Origin: Tropicibacter sp. R16_0
GTDB lineage: Bacteria > Pseudomonadota > Alphaproteobacteria > Rhodobacterales > Rhodobacteraceae
Length of the DNA stretch: 64,000 nt
Reading direction: 5' to 3'
Assembly: GCF_017743935.1 (NCBI RefSeq)
Contig: NZ_JAGHRE010000009.1
Coordinates: 124,001 to 188,000, forward strand
Both the position numbers and the translations under genes were made by a program. Shown here piece after piece: positions 44,824 through 52,874 of the stretch (its first letter is position 1; every line of letters begins with the position of its first letter). The notes below the pieces were generated by a model. It did no database searches and was not told where the DNA came from. It saw nothing but the letters and a program-made list of their open reading frames with translations.

Positions 44824-45114
44824 ATGAGCGAACTTCTTGACCAGGCTCTGGCCGGATTGAATGAAAAACTGGGTGGCGGCGGCTTTGACGGCTCGGCCAA
44901 ATTTGCCATCGCAGACGTGGGCGCAATTGTCCTCGACAGCGACGGCGCGCGCATCAGCGATGATGAGGCGGACGTGACCATGACTGCAGATGCGGACACA
45001 TTCACCCAGATCTTCTCGGGCGAGCTGAACCCCACCGGCGCGTTCATGTCGGGCAAGCTGACCATCGACGGTGACATGGGCATCGCGATGAAACTGGCCT
45101 CGGTGCTGGCCTGA
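44824..45114 (+). CDS. SCP2 sterol-binding domain protein
   Basis: A 96-residue protein that is almost entirely an SCP2 domain (KFAIADVGAIVLDSDGARI, TFTQIFSGELNPTGAFMSGK). SCP2 domains bind lipids or fatty acyl chains in a hydrophobic pocket. The ribosome site is GGAGA. Its last base overlaps the ATG of the hydrolase gene (TGATG), so the two are translationally coupled. That suggests it presents a lipid to the hydrolase. Confidence 0.9.
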   Translation: MSELLDQALAGLNEKLGGGGFDGSAKFAIADVGAIVLDSDGARISDDEADVTMTADADTFTQIFSGELNPTGAFMSGKLTIDGDMGIAMKLASVLA

Positions 45115-46079
45115 TGTCTATCTCGCCGGCCCCGTTCTTTGATGATGTGGCCGGCGGACCCGCCGGGGGCGCTGCCTGGTGGGTGCAAACCTCGGACGAT
45201 GTGCGCATCCGCGTTGCGGTTTGGCGGGCCGAGGGGACGGTAAAAGGCACCGTCCTGATGTTCCCCGGCCGTACGGAATACATCGAAAAATACGGTGAGA
45301 CGGCGACCCAACTGGTGTCGCGTGGCTATACCGTTCTGTCGGTGGACTGGCGCGGCCAGGGACTGGCCGACCGCCTACTTGATGACCCGCGCGTGGGTCA
45401 CGTGGGCCATTTCACCGACTACCAGAAAGACATTGCCGCTGTTTTGCGGGTGGCACGTGAGCAAGAGCTGCCCAAGCCCTGGCATGTGATCGGCCATTCC
45501 ATGGGCGGCGCCATAACCCTGCGCGCGGTGATGGAGGGGATGCCCGTGCAAACCTGCGCCTTTACCGGGCCGATGTGGGGCATCTATTTCTCGCCGGTGA
45601 TGAAACCGCTCAGCCGGGTCACCATGGCGCTGGCCCCGATTTTTGGCGCAATGCACAAGAACCCGCCCAGTACATCCCTGGGCAGCTATGTTCTGGAACA
45701 GGAATTTCAGGGCAACACCCTGACCCGCGATGCGGAGATGTATCAGATGATGCGCGATCAGCTGACCGCCTATCCTGATCTGGCGCTCGGCGCCCCGTCG
45801 ATCCACTGGCTGAAAGAGGCCGTCACCGAATGCGCCCATCTGGCCGGGCGCGTCTCGCCCGATTTGCCGTGCCTGACCTATCTGGGCACCAACGAGCAGA
45901 TTGTGGACCGCGACCCGATCCGCGCCCGCATGCCGAATTGGGCCCGTGGTCATCTGGTCGAAGTTCCGGGCGGCGAGCATGAGGTGCTGATGGAGGCTCC
46001 GGACGTGCGCGGCCCTGTGTTCGACCAGCTGGATCACCTCTTTACCACAGGTGATGCCAAGGCGGCGGCCAAAGCCTAA
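45114..46079 (+). CDS. Alpha/beta hydrolase (lysophospholipase-like)
   Basis: A 321-residue hydrolase of the PldB/monoglyceride lipase group: nucleophile elbow GHSMGG near residue 128, an acid near 275-285 (VDRDPIRARMPN) and the catalytic His near 290 (GGEHEVLMEA). It has no signal peptide. The start overlaps the SCP2 stop by one base. It probably acts on lysophospholipids or acylglycerols. It is 62 bases before pepF on the same strand. Confidence 0.85.
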   Translation: MSISPAPFFDDVAGGPAGGAAWWVQTSDDVRIRVAVWRAEGTVKGTVLMFPGRTEYIEKYGETATQLVSRGYTVLSVDWRGQGLADRLLDDPRVGHVGHFTDYQKDIAAVLRVAREQELPKPWHVIGHSMGGAITLRAVMEGMPVQTCAFTGPMWGIYFSPVMKPLSRVTMALAPIFGAMHKNPPSTSLGSYVLEQEFQGNTLTRDAEMYQMMRDQLTAYPDLALGAPSIHWLKEAVTECAHLAGRVSPDLPCLTYLGTNEQIVDRDPIRARMPNWARGHLVEVPGGEHEVLMEAPDVRGPVFDQLDHLFTTGDAKAAAKA

Positions 46080-46141
46080 CTTGTGGTCGGCCCACCCCCG
46101 CCTTAGATACGGGGGTAAGACAGATTTTCATGAGGTCCCAC

Positions 46142-47962
46142 ATGCTCCACCTTCCTTTTCCCGTGCGCGATGCCAATGCTGGCGGCGGATCCGATCCCCT
46201 GGGCAACCTGCCCGAATGGGACCTGAGCGATCTTTACACCGGTGACGACGCGCCCGAGTTGAAGCGGGATCTGGAGTGGCTGGAAGAAGCCTGCGCCGCC
46301 TTTGCTGCCGATTACGAAGGCAAGCTGGCCGATCTTGACGCCGCTGGCCTGCTGGAATGCGTTGAGCGCAACGAAAAGATCAACGCCATCGCGGGCCGCA
46401 TCATGTCCTATGCGGGTCTGCGCTACTACCAGCTGACCACCGATGCAGAACGCGCCAAGTTCATGTCGGACGCGCAGGAAGCGATCACCAATTACACCAC
46501 GCCGCTGGTCTTCTTCACGCTGGAACTGAACCGCATCGACGATGACGTTCTGGCCGCGCACTTTGCAGAAAACGCCGATCTGGCTCGGTATGAGCCCGTC
46601 TTCCGCCGCATCCGTGCAATGAAACCCTATCAGCTGAGCGACGAACTCGAACGCTTCATGCATGACCTGGGCATGGTCGGCGACGCGTGGGAGCGGCTCT
46701 TTGACGAGACCATCGCGGGCCTGACCTTTGACGTTGACGGCGAAGAGCTGAACATCGAAGGCACGCTGAACCTGTTGACCGAGCAGGATCGCGCCAAGCG
46801 CGAGGCTGCCTCGCGCGAGCTGGCCCGCGTCTTTGCCGACAACATCAAGACCTTTGCCCGTGTCCACAACACCCAGGCCAAGGAAAAGGAAATCATCGAC
46901 CGCTGGCGCGGCATGCCCAGCCCGCAAACCGGCCGCCACCTGTCGAACGACGTGGAACCCGAGGTGGTCGAGGCCCTGCGCGAAGCCGTCGTGGCCGCCT
47001 ACCCCAAGCTGTCGCACCGGTATTACGAGCTGAAGCGCAAATGGCTGGGTCTGGACGTGATGCAGGTCTGGGACCGCAACGCGCCCCTGCCGATGGAAGA
47101 CACCCGCACCGTCGCCTGGCCTGAGGCCGAGAAAATGGTGATGGACGCCTACACCGCATTTGACCCCCGCCTGGGTGATCTGGCCGCGCCCTTCTTCTCG
47201 AAAGGTTGGATCGACGCCGAGGTGAAACCGGGCAAAGCGCCGGGCGCCTTTGCCCACCCCACCGTCACCGATGTGCATCCTTATGTGATGCTCAACTACC
47301 TAGGCAAACCGCGCGACGTGATGACGCTTGCACACGAGCTGGGCCACGGCGTGCACCAGGTGCTGGCCGCCGAACAGGGTGAGATGCTGTCGTCGACCCC
47401 GCTGACGCTCGCGGAAACCGCATCTGTCTTTGGCGAAATGCTGACCTTCCGCAAAATGCTGGACAAGGCCGAGACCAAGGAACAGCGCAAAGTACTGCTG
47501 GCAGGCAAGGTCGAGGATATGATCAACACGGTCGTCCGCCAGATCGCGTTTTACGACTTTGAATGCAAACTGCACGCCGCGCGGGCCGAAGGCGAGCTGA
47601 CCCCAGATGACATCAATGCCCTGTGGATGAGCGTCCAAGCCGAGAGCCTTGGCCCGGCGTTTGAGTTCATGGAAGGGTACGAGACCTTCTGGGCCTACAT
47701 CCCCCACTTCGTCCACTCACCCTTCTACGTCTATGCCTATGCATTCGGCGACGGCCTCGTGAACGCGCTCTATTCGGTCTACGCCGACGGCAAAGAAGGG
47801 TTCGAAGACCTCTATTTCGACATGCTCCGCGCCGGCGGCTCCAAACACCACAAAGAGCTGCTCGCGCCTTTTGGCCTCGATGCCAGCGATCCCACCTTCT
47901 GGGACAAGGGCCTGTCGATGATCTCGGGCTTCATTGACGAGTTGGAGGCGATGGAGGACTAA
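46142..47962 (+). CDS. pepF: Oligoendopeptidase F (M3B family)
   Basis: A 606-residue zinc peptidase with HELGH at residues 398-402 and the third ligand Glu in TPLTLAETASVFGEML about 25 residues on. It cuts peptides of about 7-17 residues in the cytoplasm. The start at 46142 (MLHLPFPVRDANAGG) is taken over 46130 because GAGG is at the right distance and the sequence fits the family start. The length is normal. Confidence 0.93.
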   Translation: MLHLPFPVRDANAGGGSDPLGNLPEWDLSDLYTGDDAPELKRDLEWLEEACAAFAADYEGKLADLDAAGLLECVERNEKINAIAGRIMSYAGLRYYQLTTDAERAKFMSDAQEAITNYTTPLVFFTLELNRIDDDVLAAHFAENADLARYEPVFRRIRAMKPYQLSDELERFMHDLGMVGDAWERLFDETIAGLTFDVDGEELNIEGTLNLLTEQDRAKREAASRELARVFADNIKTFARVHNTQAKEKEIIDRWRGMPSPQTGRHLSNDVEPEVVEALREAVVAAYPKLSHRYYELKRKWLGLDVMQVWDRNAPLPMEDTRTVAWPEAEKMVMDAYTAFDPRLGDLAAPFFSKGWIDAEVKPGKAPGAFAHPTVTDVHPYVMLNYLGKPRDVMTLAHELGHGVHQVLAAEQGEMLSSTPLTLAETASVFGEMLTFRKMLDKAETKEQRKVLLAGKVEDMINTVVRQIAFYDFECKLHAARAEGELTPDDINALWMSVQAESLGPAFEFMEGYETFWAYIPHFVHSPFYVYAYAFGDGLVNALYSVYADGKEGFEDLYFDMLRAGGSKHHKELLAPFGLDASDPTFWDKGLSMISGFIDELEAMED

Positions 47963-48108
47963 CCTCTCGCCAAGTTACAGCACTTGGTTCGCGCCCAACC
48001 ATTTCGTTGGGCGCGAACCAGAGCACGGGCGCTTGAGAACCCAAAATGACTGGCATTTCCATGGCGTCTGCCTAAGAGTGTGCCAAATCCATTTCCGGTC
48101 CAATTCCT

Positions 48109-48822
48109 ATGTCCATGCCCGCCCTCTCTCTCAGCCCAATCACCGACGCCAACCGAACAAAGTTCCTGTCGGTTTCGGTTCTGCCTGATCAGATCAAATT
48201 CTCGGGCACCGTAGCCGAGGCTTACGGATCGGCCGAAGAAGGCATCGACTTTCACGGCATTTGGCTTGGCGATCAGCCGATTGGTTTCTTCAAGATCGAC
48301 CGCCTTTATCACACACGTTATCCTTTTGCTGGTGAACGCGAATTAGGTCTGCGCGCTTTCATGATCGACGCAAACCAACAGGGCCAAGGGATTGCCACGC
48401 GAGCGGTTGAGGCGCTCAGCACCTACATCCCCCAACACTACCCCGACGCACAGGCGGTGGTGTTGACGGTCAACATGGCAAATCCGGGCGCGATCCGCTG
48501 TTACCAGAAAGGCGGGTTTGAAGACACGAGTGAGACCTGGCCACATGGCGAGGCCGGACCACAGCACATCATGCGGATGGATTTGGCGACCAAACCCGCC
48601 AAGCCAACGCTTCGGGAACGGTTCAAACCCTTCTTCGCCTGGGTCCGCCGCAATGTACCAAGGGGCATGCGCCTGTTTCTGGGCGTTCTGCTGATCATCG
48701 GTGGCATCTTTGGCTTTCTGCCCATTCTGGGGTTCTGGATGATCCCGCTCGGTGTGATGGTGGCCGCCATGGACGTCCGCCTGTACCGCCGTTGGCGGAG
48801 CCGCCGGGCCAATCGAAGGTAA
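48109..48822 (+). CDS. GNAT acetyltransferase fused to a PGPGW-type membrane hairpin
   Basis: A 237-residue protein: an N-terminal GNAT domain (residues about 1-158; QQGQGIATRAVEAL is the acetyl-CoA loop), a short linker, then two hydrophobic segments (LFLGVLLIIGGIFGF and WMIPLGVMVAAMDV) as in stand-alone PGPGW small membrane proteins, and a basic tail. The fusion would anchor an acetyltransferase to the inner membrane. The GNAT part and the membrane part are in one frame with no stop. The acceptor is unknown. Confidence 0.78.
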   Translation: MSMPALSLSPITDANRTKFLSVSVLPDQIKFSGTVAEAYGSAEEGIDFHGIWLGDQPIGFFKIDRLYHTRYPFAGERELGLRAFMIDANQQGQGIATRAVEALSTYIPQHYPDAQAVVLTVNMANPGAIRCYQKGGFEDTSETWPHGEAGPQHIMRMDLATKPAKPTLRERFKPFFAWVRRNVPRGMRLFLGVLLIIGGIFGFLPILGFWMIPLGVMVAAMDVRLYRRWRSRRANRR

Positions 48823-48825
48823 CCC

Positions 48826-49290
48826 ATGTACCGCATGAAACCCGGCGTCAAAAAGGACCCCGAGCGTCGATGGGCGCTGCCGGATCGGGTGTTCTTTGGC
48901 AACGGGGCCTGTCACATCCTGGCCGGAGTCTTTCTGCAGGCGCCACCCCTGCCCGGTTTCCATGCCGAACGTATCATTCCGGGTGACGGTTTTGCCGGGA
49001 ACCATATCTTTGTCACCGACGGCACCGTCGCTTTTGACTATCACGGGTACACCCTTCGCAACCGGTTGCTGCGCTACTACACGAACAACTGGGCGGGCGA
49101 ATATGCCCAAGGCTGGCATTGCAGGTTGGAACAGGTGGATTTTGACCTGCTATGCACGCACGCCCTCAACGCCCGTAAGTTGCTTGGCCCGGATCAATAC
49201 TTGTTCGATCCAATTCCCAGAGCGCGGCGATACCTGAAGAAAATCAACCATTCTGCGGCTCGCAGCAAAGCCTTGCAGCGGAAGAGCTGA
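48826..49290 (+). CDS. Conserved-looking protein of unknown function
   Basis: A 154-residue protein, no signal or membrane part, with many aromatic residues (GYTLRNRLLRYYTNNWAGE, WHCRLEQVDFDLLC). No family recognised. The GAAGG ribosome site and the three-base gap after the GNAT fusion gene show it is cotranscribed. It may act with the acetyltransferase. Confidence 0.65.
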   Translation: MYRMKPGVKKDPERRWALPDRVFFGNGACHILAGVFLQAPPLPGFHAERIIPGDGFAGNHIFVTDGTVAFDYHGYTLRNRLLRYYTNNWAGEYAQGWHCRLEQVDFDLLCTHALNARKLLGPDQYLFDPIPRARRYLKKINHSAARSKALQRKS

Positions 49291-49381
49291 ATTTCTTCAA
49301 AACGCACAAACTTCCTCTTGAACCTACAGCCACTAGAGCAATTACCTTGCCTGTCGAACCAAGGATCAAAGGAGTCGGCAT

Positions 49382-50008
49382 ATGGCCGGATGCTGCAACA
49401 ACGACGCCAAGTTCGACGGGCTGTCCTCAGATTATAAACGCAGACTTTGGCTGGTGATCGCCATCAATGCGATCATGTTCGCGGTCGAGATGGGCGCAGG
49501 CCACATGGCGCGGTCCCAGGCTCTGCAGGCGGATGCGCTCGACTTTCTGGGCGACGCACTGACTTATGGGCTATCGCTCGCCGTCATCGGCGCATCAGTA
49601 CGGGTGCGGACCAATGCAGCGCTTATCAAGGCGGTCAGCCTGCTGGTCATGGGATTTTGGGTGATGGGGTCGACCCTCTACCGCGTGTTCTATGTGGGCG
49701 TACCCGAGGCGCAGATCATGGGCGTGATCGGCTTCATGGCGCTGGTCGCAAACCTCGCCAGCGTGGCCTTGCTGGTCCGCTACAAGGACGGGGACGCAAA
49801 TGTGCGGTCGGTCTGGCTGTGCTCGCGCAATGACGCCATCGGCAACGTCGCGGTCATGCTGGCCGCTGCGGGTGTCTGGGGCACAACCACCGGCTGGCCT
49901 GATTTGCTGGTCGCTGGCATCATGGGGGCCCTGTTTCTGTCCTCGGCGTTGCAGATCTTTCGCCAGGCCGTCGACGAGCGGCGTGCGCTTGCCCAACCGG
50001 TCACTTGA
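49382..50008 (+). CDS. Cation diffusion facilitator-like transporter (short form)
   Basis: A 208-residue membrane protein resembling the CDF core: about six helices, with DALDFLGDA in helix 2 and SRNDAIGN in helix 5 at the metal-binding positions, and a Cys-Cys start (MAGCCNNDAKFDG). It lacks the cytoplasmic C-terminal domain of full CDF proteins. It may export zinc or a similar ion. The ribosome site is AAAGGAG. Its end overlaps the convergent zinc finger gene by eight bases. Confidence 0.8.
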   Translation: MAGCCNNDAKFDGLSSDYKRRLWLVIAINAIMFAVEMGAGHMARSQALQADALDFLGDALTYGLSLAVIGASVRVRTNAALIKAVSLLVMGFWVMGSTLYRVFYVGVPEAQIMGVIGFMALVANLASVALLVRYKDGDANVRSVWLCSRNDAIGNVAVMLAAAGVWGTTTGWPDLLVAGIMGALFLSSALQIFRQAVDERRALAQPVT

Positions 50009-50270
50009 GCTGACTGTCCTTTGATCCGCGCCGGTTGATCCCGGCGCGCGCCTGAAAGGCACCGTCGCGCTCTTGTTGGCAATCGATGCACAGTTTGACA
50101 CCCGGCAAAGCAAGTCGGCGCTTTTCGGGGATCGGCTCCTCGCACTCGGCGCAATGGGTCAGGCTTTCGCCCTGCGGCGCGCGGCGTTGCTTCATCCGCG
50201 CCAATTCGTCCGAGATCGACGCCTCGATCTGTTCGCTCACCGCCCCGTCGCGGGCCCATCCTCCGGCCAT
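50001..50270 (-). CDS. DksA/TraR-type C4 zinc finger protein
   Basis: An 89-residue protein with the TraR-type zinc finger CAECEEPIPEKRRLALPGVK followed by LCIDCQ, four cysteines binding one zinc. The start at 50270 follows GAGGAG; the frame is open to 50342. It may bind RNA polymerase like TraR/DksA and act with ppGpp. It overlaps the end of the convergent transporter gene by eight bases. Confidence 0.87.
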   Translation of the reverse strand: MAGGWARDGAVSEQIEASISDELARMKQRRAPQGESLTHCAECEEPIPEKRRLALPGVKLCIDCQQERDGAFQARAGINRRGSKDSQLK

Positions 50271-50414
50271 CTGCCGTCTCCTCACCGATATCAGGGCACA
50301 AGTATTCCACAACAGATCGGGCCAGGTAAAGCCGCCCCCCATTACCCTGGTTTCCGATCACCATACCTCCAGAAAACGGTCGAACTCACCCCCGGTTGCC
50401 ATTACAGAGGCGCA

Positions 50415-51530
50415 ATGAACACACACGCCAAATTCGAGATCTTTGCCGTCGTCGCCCCCGGGTTGGAACTTGCCTTGCGGGACGAAGCCTTGGACCTGGG
50501 CTTTCGCAAGGCCAAGGCCGCGCCGGGCGGCGTGCGATTTCGCGGCACTTGGACCGACGTCTGGCGTGCCAATCTGGAGTTGCGCGGCGCGGCCAAGATC
50601 CTGGCGCGGATCGGAAGCTTTCGGGTGACGCATCTGGCGCAGTTGGACAAGTTGTCGCGCGAGTTTGACTGGGCCCGTACCCTGCGAGCGGACGTGCCGG
50701 TGCGGGTCGAGGTGACATGCAAGCGATCAAAAATCTATCACGCCGGCGCCGCAACCGAGCGCATCGAACGCGCCATTGCTGAAGAGTTTGGCGCACCGAT
50801 CGACAAGGACGCCCCGGTTGTTGTGAAGGCCCGGATCGAAGAGGACACCTGCACCCTCAGTGTCGACACCTCTGGTGAGCTATTGCACAAGCGCGGTCAC
50901 AAGGTGGCAGTCGGCAAGGCCCCCATGCGCGAGAACATGGCAGCCCTGTTTCTGCGCCAATGCGACTTTGACGGGTCCGAGCCGGTATTGGACCCAATGT
51001 GTGGTTCAGGCACATTTGTTATCGAGGCCGCGGAAATCGCCAAGGGCCTGCAACCTGGGCGATCTCGTGGTTTTGCCTTTGAACAGCTGGCAACGTTCGA
51101 CCCTGACGCGTTCAGAGCATTGAAGAAAGAGCCACAAACCACTGATCAGATGTTGCAATTCTTCGGATCCGATCGCAACGCCGGTGCCATAGAGATGAGC
51201 ACGGCCAACGCGGCTCGCGCGGGTATTGGGGACATAACGAAGTTCCGCCAATGCGGCGCCAGCGAGATCGAGCGGCCCGACGGACCGCCGGGGTTGATCA
51301 TCGTAAATCCCCCCTATGGTGGACGGATTGGCGACAAGAAGACGCTGTTTGCCTTGTATGGATCCCTGGGCCGTACCCTGAGCGACCGCTTCAAGGGGTG
51401 GCGTGTTGGCATCGTGACCAACGAAGCGAGCCTCGCCCATGCCACCGGCCTGAGGTTCAAGCCAACCACGTCACCGGTGTCGCATGGCGGGATCAAGATC
51501 ACACTCTATCAAACTGATCCGATTGCGTAA
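50415..51530 (+). CDS. THUMP domain class I SAM-dependent RNA methyltransferase
   Basis: A 371-residue protein with an N-terminal THUMP domain (residues about 45-155) and a methyltransferase domain with LDPMCGSGTFVIEAA near residue 196 and the N6-adenine or N2-guanine type motif NPPYGG near 301. It resembles the N-terminal half of RlmL, which makes m2G2445 in 23S rRNA. The start at 50415 follows AGAGG. Whether it is the RlmL function in this organism or a tRNA enzyme is not certain. Confidence 0.85.
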   Translation: MNTHAKFEIFAVVAPGLELALRDEALDLGFRKAKAAPGGVRFRGTWTDVWRANLELRGAAKILARIGSFRVTHLAQLDKLSREFDWARTLRADVPVRVEVTCKRSKIYHAGAATERIERAIAEEFGAPIDKDAPVVVKARIEEDTCTLSVDTSGELLHKRGHKVAVGKAPMRENMAALFLRQCDFDGSEPVLDPMCGSGTFVIEAAEIAKGLQPGRSRGFAFEQLATFDPDAFRALKKEPQTTDQMLQFFGSDRNAGAIEMSTANAARAGIGDITKFRQCGASEIERPDGPPGLIIVNPPYGGRIGDKKTLFALYGSLGRTLSDRFKGWRVGIVTNEASLAHATGLRFKPTTSPVSHGGIKITLYQTDPIA

Positions 51531-51555
51531 ATCGGCTCCTCCAAACGCCGGAAGA

Positions 51556-51743
51556 GCTCCCGCGCCCGAGCGATCCTGGCTTTGCCAGCACCGCTAACGG
51601 CCTTGGGCCCGGCGCCGCGCTGCGCACGGCGCCGGGCCCGCGTGGGGCACTTGTTCCGCAAAAGGCGCCAACCGCCGCGCGCAGCGCGGCCCGGCCCAAC
51701 GGGAGGAGGTGTTTCGTAAGAAACATCGACGACGGGCGGGAGC
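51556..51743 (+). repeat. Dispersed CTCCCGC/GCGGGAG element, copy 5
   Basis: The longest copy: GCTCCCGC at the start, GCGGGAGC at the end. It shares a run of about 30 bases with copy 2 with one base change (CGATCCTGGCTTTGCCAGCA and onward) and the conserved GGCCCAACGGGAGGAGG block with copy 3. An inner hairpin at 51605-51639 has 13-base arms GGGCCCGGCGCCG. It lies between convergent genes. Confidence 0.78.
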
Positions 51744-51782
51744 CTTCCTGACTGCCAACGCGACGCTATCCCCGTAACGCAA

Positions 51783-51808
51783 CAAGCCCCGGCCAAGGCC
51801 GGGGCTTG
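51783..51808 (-). terminator. Terminator hairpin after rpoH
   Basis: CAAGCCCCGGCC and its complement form a 12 bp perfect stem with a two-base centre. It begins 24 bases past the rpoH stop on the minus strand; TTG follows rather than a long U run. Confidence 0.7.
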
Positions 51809-51831
51809 CGCACGAGGGGCGTCCAGAAAGG

Positions 51832-52728
51832 TCAGCCGTTGCCCAGCATCCCCTTTTCACGCGCCAGTTCGCGCATCTTCTTTTGCAGCTTTTCAAACGC
51901 GCGCACTTCGATCTGGCGAATTCGTTCGCGGCTGACGTTGTACTGCGTGCTCAAGTCTTCAAGCGTCACGGCCTGATCTGCCAGACGGCGTTGGGTCAGA
52001 ATGTCTTTTTCGCGATCATTCAGCACATCCAGCGCCTGCGCCAGCAACTCGCGACGCGCTTCCATCTCGTCGCGCGCTTCATAGTCGCCGGCCTGATCGG
52101 CGTCTTCATCCTCGAGCCAATCCTGCCATTGCATGGTCCCCTCGCCCTCGGAGCCGACGGTCGCGTTCAACGACGCGTCCCCGCCCGACATGCGGCGGTT
52201 CATGCTGATGACCTCTTCTTCGGTCACGCCCAGATCGGTCGCGATCTGTTTGACGTTCTCAGGGCGCAGATCACCCTCTTCCAGCGCGCCGATACGGGCT
52301 TTGGCCTTGCGCAGGTTGAAGAACAGTTTCTTCTGCGCCGAGGTCGTGCCCAGCTTGACCATCGACCATGAGCGCAGGACGTATTCCTGGATCGAGGCGC
52401 GGATCCACCACATCGCATAGGTTGCGAGGCGAAAACCTTTTTCGGGGTCGAACTTCTTGACCGCCTGCATCAGGCCCACATTGGCCTCGGAAATCACCTC
52501 GGCCTGGGGCAGGCCATAGCCGCGATAGCCCATGGCGATCTTGGCCGCCAGACGCAGGTGCGATGTGACCATTTTATGCGCTGCTTCAGTGTCTTGCTTC
52601 TCGACCCACCGTTTGGCGAGCATGTATTCTTCTTCCGGTTCCAGCAGCGGGAACTTGCGGATTTCCTGCATGTAACGGTTCAGACCGCCCTCGGGCGTCG
52701 GTGCGGGGAGATTTGCGTAATTTGCCAT
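51832..52728 (-). CDS. rpoH: RNA polymerase sigma factor RpoH (sigma-32)
   Basis: A 298-residue sigma-70 family protein with region 2 (GLPQAEVISEANVGLMQAVKK cut to its known core), the RpoH-box QKKLFFNLR near residue 132, and a region 4 helix-turn-helix with YNVSRERIRQIE near 270. It directs heat-shock transcription. The start at 52728 follows GGGAGGG. Upstream lie a sigma-32-like promoter (52771-52799) and a CtrA-type box (52822-52836), so it may feed back on itself. Alphaproteobacteria often have two RpoH copies; only one is seen here. Confidence 0.96.
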   Translation of the reverse strand: MANYANLPAPTPEGGLNRYMQEIRKFPLLEPEEEYMLAKRWVEKQDTEAAHKMVTSHLRLAAKIAMGYRGYGLPQAEVISEANVGLMQAVKKFDPEKGFRLATYAMWWIRASIQEYVLRSWSMVKLGTTSAQKKLFFNLRKAKARIGALEEGDLRPENVKQIATDLGVTEEEVISMNRRMSGGDASLNATVGSEGEGTMQWQDWLEDEDADQAGDYEARDEMEARRELLAQALDVLNDREKDILTQRRLADQAVTLEDLSTQYNVSRERIRQIEVRAFEKLQKKMRELAREKGMLGNG

Positions 52729-52742
52729 GTATGATGTCCCTC

Positions 52743-52758
52743 CCTTAAATGTTTAAGG
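52743..52758 (-). promoter_or_regulatory. Small dyad next to the rpoH ribosome site
   Basis: CCTTAAATGTTTAAGG is a perfect dyad whose distal arm on the minus strand (TTTAAGG) runs into the GGGAGGG ribosome site. As RNA it would form a weak 6 bp stem with loop ACAU, which could slow translation at low temperature. Confidence 0.35.
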
Positions 52759-52770
52759 ACTTAACATAGG

Positions 52771-52799
52771 ATATGGGTCACCTATCTTGCCCTTACAAG
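52771..52799 (-). promoter_or_regulatory. Sigma-32-type promoter upstream of rpoH
   Basis: On the minus strand CTTGTAA (52793-52799) and CCCATAT (52771-52777) are separated by 15 bases and match the heat-shock pattern CTTGAAA-N13-15-CCCATNT with one -35 mismatch. The rpoH start is 42 bases past the -10. Confidence 0.55.
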
Positions 52800-52821
52800 T
52801 GCTGGGGGTACAATATTCTGA

Positions 52822-52836
52822 TTAAGCTTTGATTAA
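52822..52836. promoter_or_regulatory. CtrA-type box TTAA-N7-TTAA upstream of rpoH
   Basis: TTAAGCTTTGATTAA is an exact TTAA-N7-TTAA, the half-site spacing of CtrA in alphaproteobacteria. It is 94 bases upstream of the rpoH start, near the terminator of the rluA-like gene. Confidence 0.45.
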
Positions 52837-52861
52837 GAAAAGGTGAGAGTTAACATCTCAC
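52833..52861 (-). terminator. Rho-independent terminator after the rluA-like gene
   Basis: On the minus strand GTGAGA and TCTCAC pair around TGTTAAC, followed by CTTTTCTT. It starts 14 bases past the stop. Confidence 0.7.
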
Positions 52862-52874
52862 GCCTTTGTGCGGT

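Larger units (their letters stand above)
51531..51831. other. 301-base convergent intergenic region
   Basis: It lies between the RNA methyltransferase and rpoH and holds copy 5 of the dispersed repeat (51556-51743) and the rpoH terminator (51783-51808). No gene seen. Confidence 0.65.
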
